From Rhinopithecimicrobium faecis (GTDB lineage: Bacteria > Bacteroidota > Bacteroidia > Sphingobacteriales > Sphingobacteriaceae), in assembly GCA_017942165.1 (NCBI GenBank), contig JAGKSB010000012.1, positions 52,321-116,320 of the forward strand: a stretch of DNA of 64,000 bases, in the 5' to 3' direction. Of the stretch, positions 9,592 through 16,998 are shown piece by piece. A program made the position numbers and the translations under genes. The notes beneath the pieces are model-generated. The model saw only the letters and a program-made list of their open reading frames with translations. It was not told the origin of the DNA and did no database searches. Within the stretch, counting starts at the first letter, position 1, and each line of letters starts with the position of its first letter.

Positions 9592-10497
9592 ATGGATATT
9601 AAAGTAAATAAAACACGATATAAAAAGATGTTTGCCCTGTCATTTTTGGCTTTGGCATTCTCAACACAAACGGTAAAAGCTTCTTCCAACTACACTTTTA
9701 GCCCCGATTCTGTAGGGGTGGAAAATGTCAATGGGGAGACTTATATAATTCATAAAGCCGAAAAGGGCGATACCTATTATAAATTGAGCCGTAAATACAA
9801 CGTTGTAGTGAACAATGTTATCAAAGCCAATAGTAATAAGTCTATAGGCCTTGGAGACCTTCTAAAAGTCCCTACAGGAAGGCCTTTTACACAAAATACA
9901 GCTTCTACCCCAACAGCTAGCGATAAGAAACCTGGAAATGCGGCAATTCTTACAGACTATAAAGTTGGCGAGAAAGAAACATTATATGCTATCTCCAGAC
10001 GCTTTGACGTATCGGTTGAAGAGCTTAAAAAAGCGAATAACCTGACCTCCAACAGCTTGAAAAATGGACAAATACTACGTATCCCAAATGCGGATTATGT
10101 AGCTCCCCGTAAAGTGGAGCCTGTCGTGGCGATTGCTGTTCCAGAAACTAGCGATACTGTAGCCGATATATTTGAAGAAACGAAAGAACTTCGCGCCAAC
10201 CGTTATGGTCTTCGGGAGAAGAAAGAACGTGGTATTGGCGTTTGGATGGACGGATTAAATGCCGAAGGATCCTCCAACTTAGCACTCCATAAATTTGCTC
10301 CCATTGGAACAATTTTAAAAATTACCAATCCAATGACAAAATCGGTTACCTTTGCAAAAGTTGTAGGGAAATTTAATGACAATGCAGAAAATGAAAATGC
10401 CATTGTCATCCTTTCCAAATCTGCAGCGGCCTATATTGGTGCTTTGGATAAGCGTTTCCAAGTGGAGATTACTTATGGCGTACCTCTAACAGACTAA
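9592..10497 (+). CDS. LysM peptidoglycan-binding protein with RlpA-like DPBB domain
   Basis: I start at ATG 9592 rather than TTG 9580; the start lies 13 nt after the previous stop. The 301-residue protein has a signal peptide (to about KASS), two LysM domains (about 51-94, YIIHKAEKGDTYYKLSRKY; and 122-166, YKVGEKETLYAISRRF), and a C-terminal double-psi beta-barrel-like region (about 212-298, LHKFAPIGTILKITNPMT ... VVGKFND). LysM domains hold proteins at peptidoglycan, and RlpA-type barrels are associated with murein binding or cleavage, so it probably acts in the periplasm on the cell wall. Confidence 0.88.
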   Translation: MDIKVNKTRYKKMFALSFLALAFSTQTVKASSNYTFSPDSVGVENVNGETYIIHKAEKGDTYYKLSRKYNVVVNNVIKANSNKSIGLGDLLKVPTGRPFTQNTASTPTASDKKPGNAAILTDYKVGEKETLYAISRRFDVSVEELKKANNLTSNSLKNGQILRIPNADYVAPRKVEPVVAIAVPETSDTVADIFEETKELRANRYGLREKKERGIGVWMDGLNAEGSSNLALHKFAPIGTILKITNPMTKSVTFAKVVGKFNDNAENENAIVILSKSAAAYIGALDKRFQVEITYGVPLTD

Positions 10498-10532
10498 TAA
10501 ACAGTATTAACACTCGACATTTCATTCTTCAA

Positions 10533-11168
10533 ATGAATAACAAACCCTATGTAATTGGAATTGCTGGAAGCAGCGGTTCTGGAAAAACATTTTTTTTAAA
10601 TAGTTTCTTAAATCACTTCGACCCTTCGCAAGTGACTTTAATTTCGCAAGACGATTATTATATTCCTTCCAACACGAAAACGCAGGAAGAGAATAAATTA
10701 TACAATTTCGATGTGCCTACAGCGATTGATCGCGCGGCATTCTTCAAGGATATTTCTGACCTCTTTGAAGGAAAGACGGTCTATAAAGAGGAATATACCT
10801 TTAACAACCCCGATATAAAGCCGAAGTTGTTAGAGATTAAACCAGCACCGATTTTAATTATTGAAGGCCTTTTTATCTTCCACTACACGGAAGTAAATGA
10901 CCTGTTAAATCACAAAATTTTCTTAGATGCGAATGAAGATGTGGCTTTAGAGCGTCGATTACGCCGTGATTTAATTGAGCGTGGTTACTTTGAAGAAGAT
11001 GTACGCTATAAATGGGTAAACCATGTCGTGCCTTCATATAACACCTACCTGTTGCCATTTAAAGATAGCTGTGATCGCGTAATTATCAATAATACCGATG
11101 ATCCAGCTCCTATCAATCAGATTACAGATGAAATTTGTAAAGAGCTTTCAGAAAAGATAAAATTTTAA
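10533..11168 (+). CDS. udk: Uridine kinase
   Basis: This 211-residue P-loop kinase carries GSSGSGKT at residues 12-19, the QDDYY motif near residue 45, and a lid region RRLRRDLIERG near 140. It phosphorylates uridine (and usually cytidine) in pyrimidine salvage. The length fits the family. It lies 35 nt after the LysM gene and may be co-transcribed with it. A promoter for the next small gene starts about 30 nt after its stop. Confidence 0.93.
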   Translation: MNNKPYVIGIAGSSGSGKTFFLNSFLNHFDPSQVTLISQDDYYIPSNTKTQEENKLYNFDVPTAIDRAAFFKDISDLFEGKTVYKEEYTFNNPDIKPKLLEIKPAPILIIEGLFIFHYTEVNDLLNHKIFLDANEDVALERRLRRDLIERGYFEEDVRYKWVNHVVPSYNTYLLPFKDSCDRVIINNTDDPAPINQITDEICKELSEKIKF

Positions 11169-11210
11169 ATTTTTCTATTTACAATCATTCTAAATAATGT
11201 ATATTTGCGT

Positions 11211-11381
11211 ATGCTTAAACTTGAAAAACTACAAGTACTAGAAGAGTCGTCAAACTCACCGTTTGACCCCGCAACCTTCAAAGGTGTAAATCCATATATG
11301 GAATTTACTTGTCAAGTATTCAAAAAATGCTGTAAAAAGTACAAAAAAGGTAAGCGTTGTTCAAAATGCCCAGATAGATAG
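11211..11381 (+). CDS. Small Cys/Lys-rich protein, 56 residues
   Basis: The short frame starts MLKLEKLQVLEESSNSPFDP and ends with a basic, cysteine-rich tail in which five cysteines lie in about the last 23 residues (CQVFKKCCKKYKKGKRCSKC). A consensus -7 box TATATTTG (11200-11207) sits 3 nt before the ATG, and a strong terminator follows, so it looks like a separate monocistronic unit. The Cys pattern could bind zinc or an iron-sulfur cluster. I believe short proteins like this recur in Bacteroidota, but I do not know a function. Confidence 0.75.
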   Translation: MLKLEKLQVLEESSNSPFDPATFKGVNPYMEFTCQVFKKCCKKYKKGKRCSKCPDR

Positions 11382-11407
11382 CATTATTTTTAATAATATA
11401 CCTCTTT

Positions 11408-11456
11408 AAAAAGCATTCCTATACCTCCATCTTGGAAGTAGGAATGCTTTTTTTTT
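11408..11456 (+). terminator. Terminator after the small Cys-rich gene
   Basis: Arms AAAAGCATTCCT and AGGAATGCTTTT enclose an 18-nt loop and are followed by a T run. Confidence 0.9.
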
Positions 11457-11492
11457 AAAGGTATCCATCTAATATTCCCTATATTTGCAAGC

Positions 11493-11978
11493 ATGCATTG
11501 GACTCCAAAATCCTTAAAATGGTTACTTCGGTTTTACCCACCCTTATTCTTTCAAAGAATCTGGGTAAATAAGATATATGATGATTTCACAGGCATAGAT
11601 ATTACCATCCGTAGAAGCTTATTTAATATAAACTATAATAAAAGCATATTTGGAGGCACGATCTACGCTGCGACAGACCCTTTCTACACGGTACTTATCC
11701 ATCAGGCACTCAAACAGCAAGGATTTACAAAAACCATTGCTTGGCTAAAGTCGGGTTCGATTTCTTATAAGAAGCCAGGGATGACTGACCTGAAATACTC
11801 CATCCGCATATCCCCTGAGGAAATGCGCTTATTTGCTACGACACTCGCGAATGAAGGCCGCTTAATTCAAGAATTTTCGATAGAAATTTTCGATAAGAAT
11901 CAAGAGCTTTGCGCTGTAGCTACCAACGAAATATACATACGAGACTTAACATTTAACTATATTAACACTTCCGTTTAG
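11493..11978 (+). CDS. DUF4442 hotdog-fold (thioesterase-like) protein
   Basis: A 161-residue protein matching DUF4442 relatives of acyl-CoA thioesterases: basic/aromatic N-terminus (MHWTPKSLKWLLRFYPPLFF), a central helix region FGGTIYAATDPFYTVLI where hotdog enzymes have their long helix, and C-terminal strands FSIEIFDKNQELCAVATNEIYIRD. The substrate is unknown. A -7 box TATATTTG (11480-11487) lies 5 nt before ATG, so the mRNA may be leaderless. The next operon begins 30 nt downstream. Confidence 0.8.
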   Translation: MHWTPKSLKWLLRFYPPLFFQRIWVNKIYDDFTGIDITIRRSLFNINYNKSIFGGTIYAATDPFYTVLIHQALKQQGFTKTIAWLKSGSISYKKPGMTDLKYSIRISPEEMRLFATTLANEGRLIQEFSIEIFDKNQELCAVATNEIYIRDLTFNYINTSV

Positions 11979-12008
11979 CACTATTAAATTACTTAATTTT
12001 AGAATGAT

Positions 12009-12419
12009 ATGAAAAAGATTGTATTTAGTTTAGCCCTTAGTGGAGTCCTTTTAGGCGCTTGTCAACAAAAAGGCCAAGATACGGATGCCGTTCAGAAAGA
12101 AACGATCCAAGTTCATGATGAAATTATGCCGTTAATATCTTCTTTTGACCAAAAAACTATCCGTATCGACAGTTTACTGGTAAACTTAGCCAGCTTAAAG
12201 CAAGAGGATCCTGCCCTAGACACAAGCAAATACGGACAAGATTTACGCAAGCTTAAGATGAATTTAGAAGCGGCTACAGATTCCATGATGGAATGGATGC
12301 AGGCTTATAGCGCAGACTCCCTAGAAGTAACTTATCAAAATCAAGAGTTAGTGAAAATAAAAGCCATGAAAGCGACTTTTGAAAAAGTGCAAGCAGAAGC
12401 TGATTCAACCTTAAAATAA
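12009..12419 (+). CDS. Small coiled-coil lipoprotein upstream of the SCO gene
   Basis: A 136-residue lipoprotein: signal peptide with lipobox LLGAC, lipidated Cys18. The remainder is helical and charged, probably a coiled coil (for example EIMPLISSFDQKTIRIDSLL). Such proteins are sometimes labelled 'viral A-type inclusion protein' in Bacteroidota genomes, a label without functional meaning. The gene is 6 nt upstream of the SCO gene and is the first of a three-gene operon, so a role beside copper delivery or respiration is possible but not shown. Confidence 0.8.
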   Translation: MKKIVFSLALSGVLLGACQQKGQDTDAVQKETIQVHDEIMPLISSFDQKTIRIDSLLVNLASLKQEDPALDTSKYGQDLRKLKMNLEAATDSMMEWMQAYSADSLEVTYQNQELVKIKAMKATFEKVQAEADSTLK

Positions 12420-12425
12420 CAAAGC

Positions 12426-13061
12426 ATGAGAATTAAAACTTTCCTTGCTGCCGCAGCAACACTCGCATTTGCTTATGCCTGTCAATCAAGCTCCAAAGAG
12501 CTGCCTATTTATGGCACTAAGGAGCCTGTAGAGAAAACAGTAGATGGCAAGACCGTGGTAGATACCATCTACCATGAAATCCCTGCTTTTAAGTTTCTAA
12601 ATCAGGATAGCACATTTATTACGAATAGCAACTTTGAAAATAAGGTCTATATAGCCAATTTTTTCTTTACCCATTGTCCAAGCATCTGCCCAACAATGAA
12701 TCGTAATCTATTTTCCATCTATGAGCAGTATAAAGGTGACAACCGCCTAGGCTTCCTTTCTCATAGCATCGACTTCAAGTACGATCAGCCTTCGGTATTG
12801 AAAAGCTATGCGTCAAAACTTGGTGTTACCAACGACCAATGGCAATTTGTGACAGGCTCCAAAGCGGACATTTATGGAATCGCTAACGCCTACTTGGTTT
12901 ATACAGCAGAAGATGCTTCTGCACCCGGAGGCTATGACCACCAAGGCTACCTGGTGCTTATTGATCACAATAAACACATCCGTGGCGCCTATGATGGCAC
13001 GAATGAAGAACAAGTAAAGTTATTAAAGAAGGATTTAGAAACTTTATTAGCGAGCTACTAG
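12426..13061 (+). CDS. SCO1/SenC copper chaperone lipoprotein
   Basis: The 211-residue protein has a lipobox (FAYAC, Cys19) and a thioredoxin-fold SCO domain. Copper ligands are visible: C84 and C88 in FTHCPSICP, and H172 in GYDHQGYLVLID. SCO proteins deliver copper to the CuA centre of cytochrome oxidase or act as thiol reductases in the periplasm. The stop codon abuts the start of the cytochrome c gene (stop ends 13061, ATG 13062), which indicates coupling to heme/copper respiration. Confidence 0.93.
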   Translation: MRIKTFLAAAATLAFAYACQSSSKELPIYGTKEPVEKTVDGKTVVDTIYHEIPAFKFLNQDSTFITNSNFENKVYIANFFFTHCPSICPTMNRNLFSIYEQYKGDNRLGFLSHSIDFKYDQPSVLKSYASKLGVTNDQWQFVTGSKADIYGIANAYLVYTAEDASAPGGYDHQGYLVLIDHNKHIRGAYDGTNEEQVKLLKKDLETLLASY

Positions 13062-13490
13062 ATGAAAAAAACTCGTATTATCATGCTGCTCCTGCTGGTT
13101 TACACCAGTGTATACAGCATCCTTGCATGCCAACCTAATGTAAGTATCAAAACGGCCCAATATGCCGTTAATGGTCAAAAACTCTATGGTATTCACTGTC
13201 AGAATTGCCATGGTGGCAAAGGTGAAGGGTTAGGGAAATTATACCCGCCTTTAACAGATCAGGTGTTTTTAAAGGAAAATAAAGATCGCCTGGCATGCAT
13301 TATAAAATACGGTTCAAATCAAAAACTTACTGTCAATGGGCAGGTATACGAAACAGCTATGCCTGCACAACAGCAGTTGACAGACATCGATATCGCCTAT
13401 ATTCTCACCTATATCACCACAAGATTTGGGAATGAGACTGAAGCTTTTGAACTAGAATATATTCAAAAGACACTTAAAAACTGCCCGTAA
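13062..13490 (+). CDS. Monoheme c-type cytochrome lipoprotein
   Basis: A 142-residue protein with a lipobox (SILAC, Cys23), one heme-binding CQNCH motif (C46, C49, H50), and a probable axial methionine M100 in ETAMPAQQ. It would carry electrons in the periplasm while anchored to a membrane. It is the last gene of the lipoprotein - SCO - cytochrome operon, immediately adjacent to SCO, and is followed by a terminator. Confidence 0.92.
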   Translation: MKKTRIIMLLLLVYTSVYSILACQPNVSIKTAQYAVNGQKLYGIHCQNCHGGKGEGLGKLYPPLTDQVFLKENKDRLACIIKYGSNQKLTVNGQVYETAMPAQQQLTDIDIAYILTYITTRFGNETEAFELEYIQKTLKNCP

Positions 13491-13509
13491 GACACGCTGC
13501 AGTTTTGTA

Positions 13510-13541
13510 AAAAAAGCCTTCTATTTTAGAAGGCTTTTTTT
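13510..13541 (+). terminator. Terminator of the SCO/cytochrome operon
   Basis: Arms AAAAAGCCTTCT / AGAAGGCTTTTT with a short loop and a downstream T run. Confidence 0.9.
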
Positions 13542-13632
13542 ATTTTAAAAAACTATAAAACAGACTTTTAACATCTTTTTGTTAATGTAATTAATAACCT
13601 GAAAATAACTGTATTTTTTTAGGAATTGCTGT

Positions 13633-13700
13633 AAAAAAAGAAAGGTTTTCAAACGGGGAGAATGAAAACCTTACTAACCAATTATAAACCTAAATTATGA
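13633..13700 (-). ncRNA. Candidate small RNA, copy A
   Basis: On the minus strand a TTG (13733-13735), a 20-nt spacer and a TACCTTTG box (13705-13712) form a good Bacteroidota promoter. About 5 nt later an RNA of about 68 nt would begin TCATAATTTAG-GTTTATAATTGGTTA and end in a hairpin (stem AAGGTTTTC / GAAAACCTT, 13642-13672) plus a U run (13633-13639). Copy B near 42.8 kb shares 27 of the first 29 nt, but has an unrelated terminator hairpin. The shared part is complementary to a sequence ending in ATGA, suggesting pairing over start codons of other mRNAs. Confidence 0.7.
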
Positions 13701-13854
13701 ACTGCAAAGGTAAGAGATATTTCTCATATATGCAATAGTTATTTTATTTTTATTTTACTTTTTTTAAGTCGCTCCTCTTCAACTAATTCCTAGTTATAAA
13801 ACAAAGACAATTAATTCAAACAAAATTATGACAAAAAAGAACGAAAATAATTCC

Positions 13855-13880
13855 TACTTTTGATACCGAATGAACGTTCA
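13855..13880 (+). promoter_or_regulatory. tetR -7 box with TGAACGTTCA operator-like palindrome
   Basis: TACTTTTG (13855-13862) fits the Bacteroidota -7 box and lies 7 nt before the tetR start codon. The perfect 10-bp palindrome TGAACGTTCA (13871-13880) overlaps that start and the expected transcription start. TetR/AcrR regulators often bind such sequences, so this is a likely autoregulatory operator for the efflux operon. The binding itself is inferred. Confidence 0.65.
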
Positions 13881-14466
13881 ATTGACACAAACAGAAAATA
13901 AAAAGCTGGCTATTTTTGACCATACAATACAGTTAATCCACATACGTGGATTTCACGGTACCCCTATGAGTCTAATCGCACAGCATGCGGGAGTAGCTAT
14001 TGGTACGATATACCACTACTTCCCTAGCAAGACAGATTTAATCTTGTCACTATTTAAACACACAAAGTTAAAACTAAGAAACTATCTTTTTGAAAAGGAC
14101 AATACAGACCAGTGTTTTGAAGCAAGATTCAAAGATACATTGTCAAGATTTATCCTTTTCTACTGGAAATATCCAGAGATATTAAACTTTTTTGACCAAT
14201 TCTACTCGTCGCCATACTACCAAATGGTGAAGGATAAGAAACATGAGGAGACGATGTGCGGTGAAAATGTTATTTTAAACTTTATAAAAGAAGGTGTAGC
14301 AAAGGGTGAATTAAAAGATATTGACCCCACCATTACGAGTACCATTTTCCTGAGTACAGCAATCGGAATTGTAAAAAAGAGTATCATTGAAAATCAAGAA
14401 ATTTCCCCTCAACATATGGATGTCTTCGTAGATATATTATGGGACGGAGTAAAACAATCAACATAA
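13870..14466 (+). CDS. TetR/AcrR family repressor of the efflux operon
   Basis: The 198-residue protein has an N-terminal helix-turn-helix (about 12-60; MSLIAQHAGVAIGTIYHYFPSKTDLI is the family signature) and an all-helical ligand domain. It is 1 nt upstream of the tolC-like gene and heads the RND efflux operon, so it probably senses a pump substrate and represses its own operon. The promoter lies so close to the ATG that the transcript may be leaderless. Start chosen about 12 residues before the first helix, as usual. Confidence 0.93.
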   Translation: MNVQLTQTENKKLAIFDHTIQLIHIRGFHGTPMSLIAQHAGVAIGTIYHYFPSKTDLILSLFKHTKLKLRNYLFEKDNTDQCFEARFKDTLSRFILFYWKYPEILNFFDQFYSSPYYQMVKDKKHEETMCGENVILNFIKEGVAKGELKDIDPTITSTIFLSTAIGIVKKSIIENQEISPQHMDVFVDILWDGVKQST

Positions 14467-14467
14467 T

Positions 14468-15793
14468 ATGAAGTTAAACAAAATAATTTTTTCACTCTTG
14501 GCATCCTCAGCATTTTGGAATGTAGGATTTGCACAACAGCAAGAGTCGCTACCCGCACAGGCGGACTTAAAGCAGCTAATTGATTACGCACTGAATAATA
14601 AGATTTCTGTGAAGACAGCCTTATTAGATGAGGAGATTGGGGATAAAGAAATTGCTTCAGCTTTATCTGCGTGGTACCCACAGATTGCTGCTACGGGAAC
14701 ATATAACCACAATTTAAAGATCCCTACGACTGTAATTAGTGGTAACACCATTCAGATGGGACAAAAGAATAGTACCGCGTTAACACTGCAGGTTGACCAG
14801 AAAATACTGGATCCCAGCCTCTTGCAAGCATCAAAGGCGGCTAAAGTAATCCGCACTCAGAATAAGCAAAATACGGAGAATCAACGCATCACCACCGTTG
14901 TGGATGTAAGTAAAGCTTACTATGATATCTTGACGAGCGAAGAGCAGATAAAAATCGTTCAAGAGAATATTACAAGACTTCAAAAACAATACAACGATGC
15001 TTTAGCGCGCTACGAAACTGGATTAGTAGATAAGACAGATTTTAAACGTGCTCAGATTGCCCTGAGCAATGCACGTGCTGATGAAAAGAGAACAGTAGAA
15101 CTTCGAAAGTATAAGTATGATTACCTAAAGCAACTTTTAGGGCTGCAAACACAGTACCCGCTAAACTTATCTTTTGCTAATCAAAATATGGAAGCTCAGA
15201 TTTTAGTAGATACTTCCTTAATTGTTGATATTAATAAACGTATTGAGTACCGTCAGCTGCAAACGACTAAGCGCCTACAAGAGATTAATACGCAGTATCA
15301 AAAATGGACCTACCTTCCTACAGTTGGCGCATTTATGAATTATGGTTTGGATTACAGAAATTCTAATTTCTTCGATCAATACTCCGATGCATTCCCACGT
15401 TCCGTAGCTGGTCTTTCTCTTAATTTACCCATTTTCACTGGTGGAAAGCGTAGACATGATCTCGCAAAATCTAAATTACAGGAAGATCGTATAGATTTAC
15501 AATTAGTAGATCTAAAGAATCAAATAAACACACAATATTCACTTGCATCGGCGAACTACCGTGCAAATATGAATGATTGGAAAACTTCAAAAGAGAATGT
15601 AGCGCTTTCTATGGAGGTCTATAACACCATTAAACTACAATATGACGAAGGTATAAAAACCTACCTCGATTTAATGACTGCAGAGACAGACTTAAGAACC
15701 TCACAATTGAATTATTTAAATGCTTTATACGCGGTACTTTCGAGTAAGATTGACGTAGACCAAGCATTAGGAACCATCCAAACGGAATATTAA
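14468..15793 (+). CDS. TolC family outer membrane efflux protein
   Basis: A 441-residue protein with a signal peptide (to about NVGFAQQ) and the two tandem helical repeats of the OEP family, the second ending in TYLDLMTAETDLRTSQLNYLNAL. It forms the outer-membrane channel-tunnel of the tripartite pump with the adaptor and RND genes that follow (19 nt and 28 nt gaps). Confidence 0.92.
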   Translation: MKLNKIIFSLLASSAFWNVGFAQQQESLPAQADLKQLIDYALNNKISVKTALLDEEIGDKEIASALSAWYPQIAATGTYNHNLKIPTTVISGNTIQMGQKNSTALTLQVDQKILDPSLLQASKAAKVIRTQNKQNTENQRITTVVDVSKAYYDILTSEEQIKIVQENITRLQKQYNDALARYETGLVDKTDFKRAQIALSNARADEKRTVELRKYKYDYLKQLLGLQTQYPLNLSFANQNMEAQILVDTSLIVDINKRIEYRQLQTTKRLQEINTQYQKWTYLPTVGAFMNYGLDYRNSNFFDQYSDAFPRSVAGLSLNLPIFTGGKRRHDLAKSKLQEDRIDLQLVDLKNQINTQYSLASANYRANMNDWKTSKENVALSMEVYNTIKLQYDEGIKTYLDLMTAETDLRTSQLNYLNALYAVLSSKIDVDQALGTIQTEY

Positions 15794-15812
15794 CATAGAA
15801 ATCAACGATATC

Positions 15813-16970
15813 ATGAATAGAAAATTATTACTTGCAGCATTATTTATTGGTTCCACCCTGGTGTGGCAGTCATGCGGCAACAAGAGTGCAGGTCAAGGAG
15901 CTGCACAGCAGGCTCCAGCCGAACGTGTCGTACAAGTTACTTTCGGTCAGGTGACTGAAGAAGTAGTGACTGGCGTTCAATCCTACCCCGCTACAGCAGT
16001 GCCTTTAAATGAAGCAGAGTTGCGCGCTGAAGTTTCCGGTTATATCACTGCAATCTATGTGACAGATGGTGCTTTAGTAACTAAAGGACAAAAATTATAT
16101 GAAATCGACCGTACACGCTATATTGCCGCTGTAAATCAAGCAAAAGCAGCCTTAGAAATTGCTAAATCTAATTATGATAAGGTAAGTCGTGACTTAGTAC
16201 GTTATAGAAATTTAGCTGCTAAAGATGCGATTGCAAAACAAACATTAGACTATGCTATCACCGATTTATCAAATCAAGAAGCACAGGTAGCATCTGCTAA
16301 AGCGGCGTTAGTAACTGCGCAAACAGATTTAAATAGATCGACTATTATTGCGCCTTTCACGGGTGCTGTAGGAATCTCTCAAGTACGTCAGGGCGCTTTA
16401 GTGTCAGCAGGTACGACGATCTTAAATACCCTTTCCTCGACCAATCCAGTAGCCGTTGAATTTCAAGTTGCTGAACGTGACCTCAACCAATTTATTGCTT
16501 TGCAAAAAGGTGGTAAGACTTCAGCGATTTCTGTTGTCCTTCCCGATGGTCAGACCTACGAGGCTGCAGGTACCGTCTCTACGATAGACCGTGCTGTAGA
16601 TTCACAAACAGGTACCATTAAAGTACGTGCAAGTTTTTCAAACCCTACCAATGCTTTACGTGCAGGTATGAACTTGACGCTTAATGTAAACAGCACTTCT
16701 GCTTCTCAAGAGCTTGTAATCCCTTTCAAAGCGGTACAAGATCAATTGGGAGTATATAATGTATTCGTCGTTACAGATAGCTCCACTGCGGAGCACCGTC
16801 AGGTAGAGCTAGGCTTAAAAATCGATGATAAAGTAGTTGTAAAATCAGGTTTGAAAGCTGGTGAGAAAATCGTTACTGATGGTATTATCAACGTTCAGAC
16901 AGGTGTTAAAGTCACCGAAGCGGCACCTGCAACTCAGGGAGCCAATGGTGCCCCAGCAGCTAAAAAATAA
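15813..16970 (+). CDS. RND efflux periplasmic adaptor (membrane fusion lipoprotein)
   Basis: A 385-residue lipoprotein (Cys21 in WQSCGNK). Order: beta-barrel and lipoyl halves (VSGYITAIYVTDGALVTKGQKLYEID near 75-105), alpha-hairpin (about 105-165), second lipoyl half (TIIAPFTGAVGISQVRQGALVSAG), barrel and membrane-proximal domains. It links the TolC channel with the RND pump encoded on either side. The AcrA/MexA type is clear; the substrate is not. Confidence 0.94.
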   Translation: MNRKLLLAALFIGSTLVWQSCGNKSAGQGAAQQAPAERVVQVTFGQVTEEVVTGVQSYPATAVPLNEAELRAEVSGYITAIYVTDGALVTKGQKLYEIDRTRYIAAVNQAKAALEIAKSNYDKVSRDLVRYRNLAAKDAIAKQTLDYAITDLSNQEAQVASAKAALVTAQTDLNRSTIIAPFTGAVGISQVRQGALVSAGTTILNTLSSTNPVAVEFQVAERDLNQFIALQKGGKTSAISVVLPDGQTYEAAGTVSTIDRAVDSQTGTIKVRASFSNPTNALRAGMNLTLNVNSTSASQELVIPFKAVQDQLGVYNVFVVTDSSTAEHRQVELGLKIDDKVVVKSGLKAGEKIVTDGIINVQTGVKVTEAAPATQGANGAPAAKK

Positions 16971-16998
16971 GTAGGCTTAGTAAATAGATCTAAAAAGT

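Larger units (their letters stand above)
13491..13869. other. Intergenic region: terminator, small RNA, tetR promoter
   Basis: This 379-nt gap holds the cytochrome operon terminator, small RNA copy A on the minus strand, and the tetR promoter. The remaining sequence (about 13740-13850) is very AT-rich with no visible feature. Confidence 0.7.

Noticed and set aside
13698..13739. Plus-strand mini-frame ATG AAC TGC ... TAG near small RNA copy A (and ATG AGA CTG CAA ATA TAG near copy B at 42864)
   Set aside because: The two peptides share nothing after the first residue, while the minus-strand promoters and terminators are complete. The small RNA reading explains the conservation.
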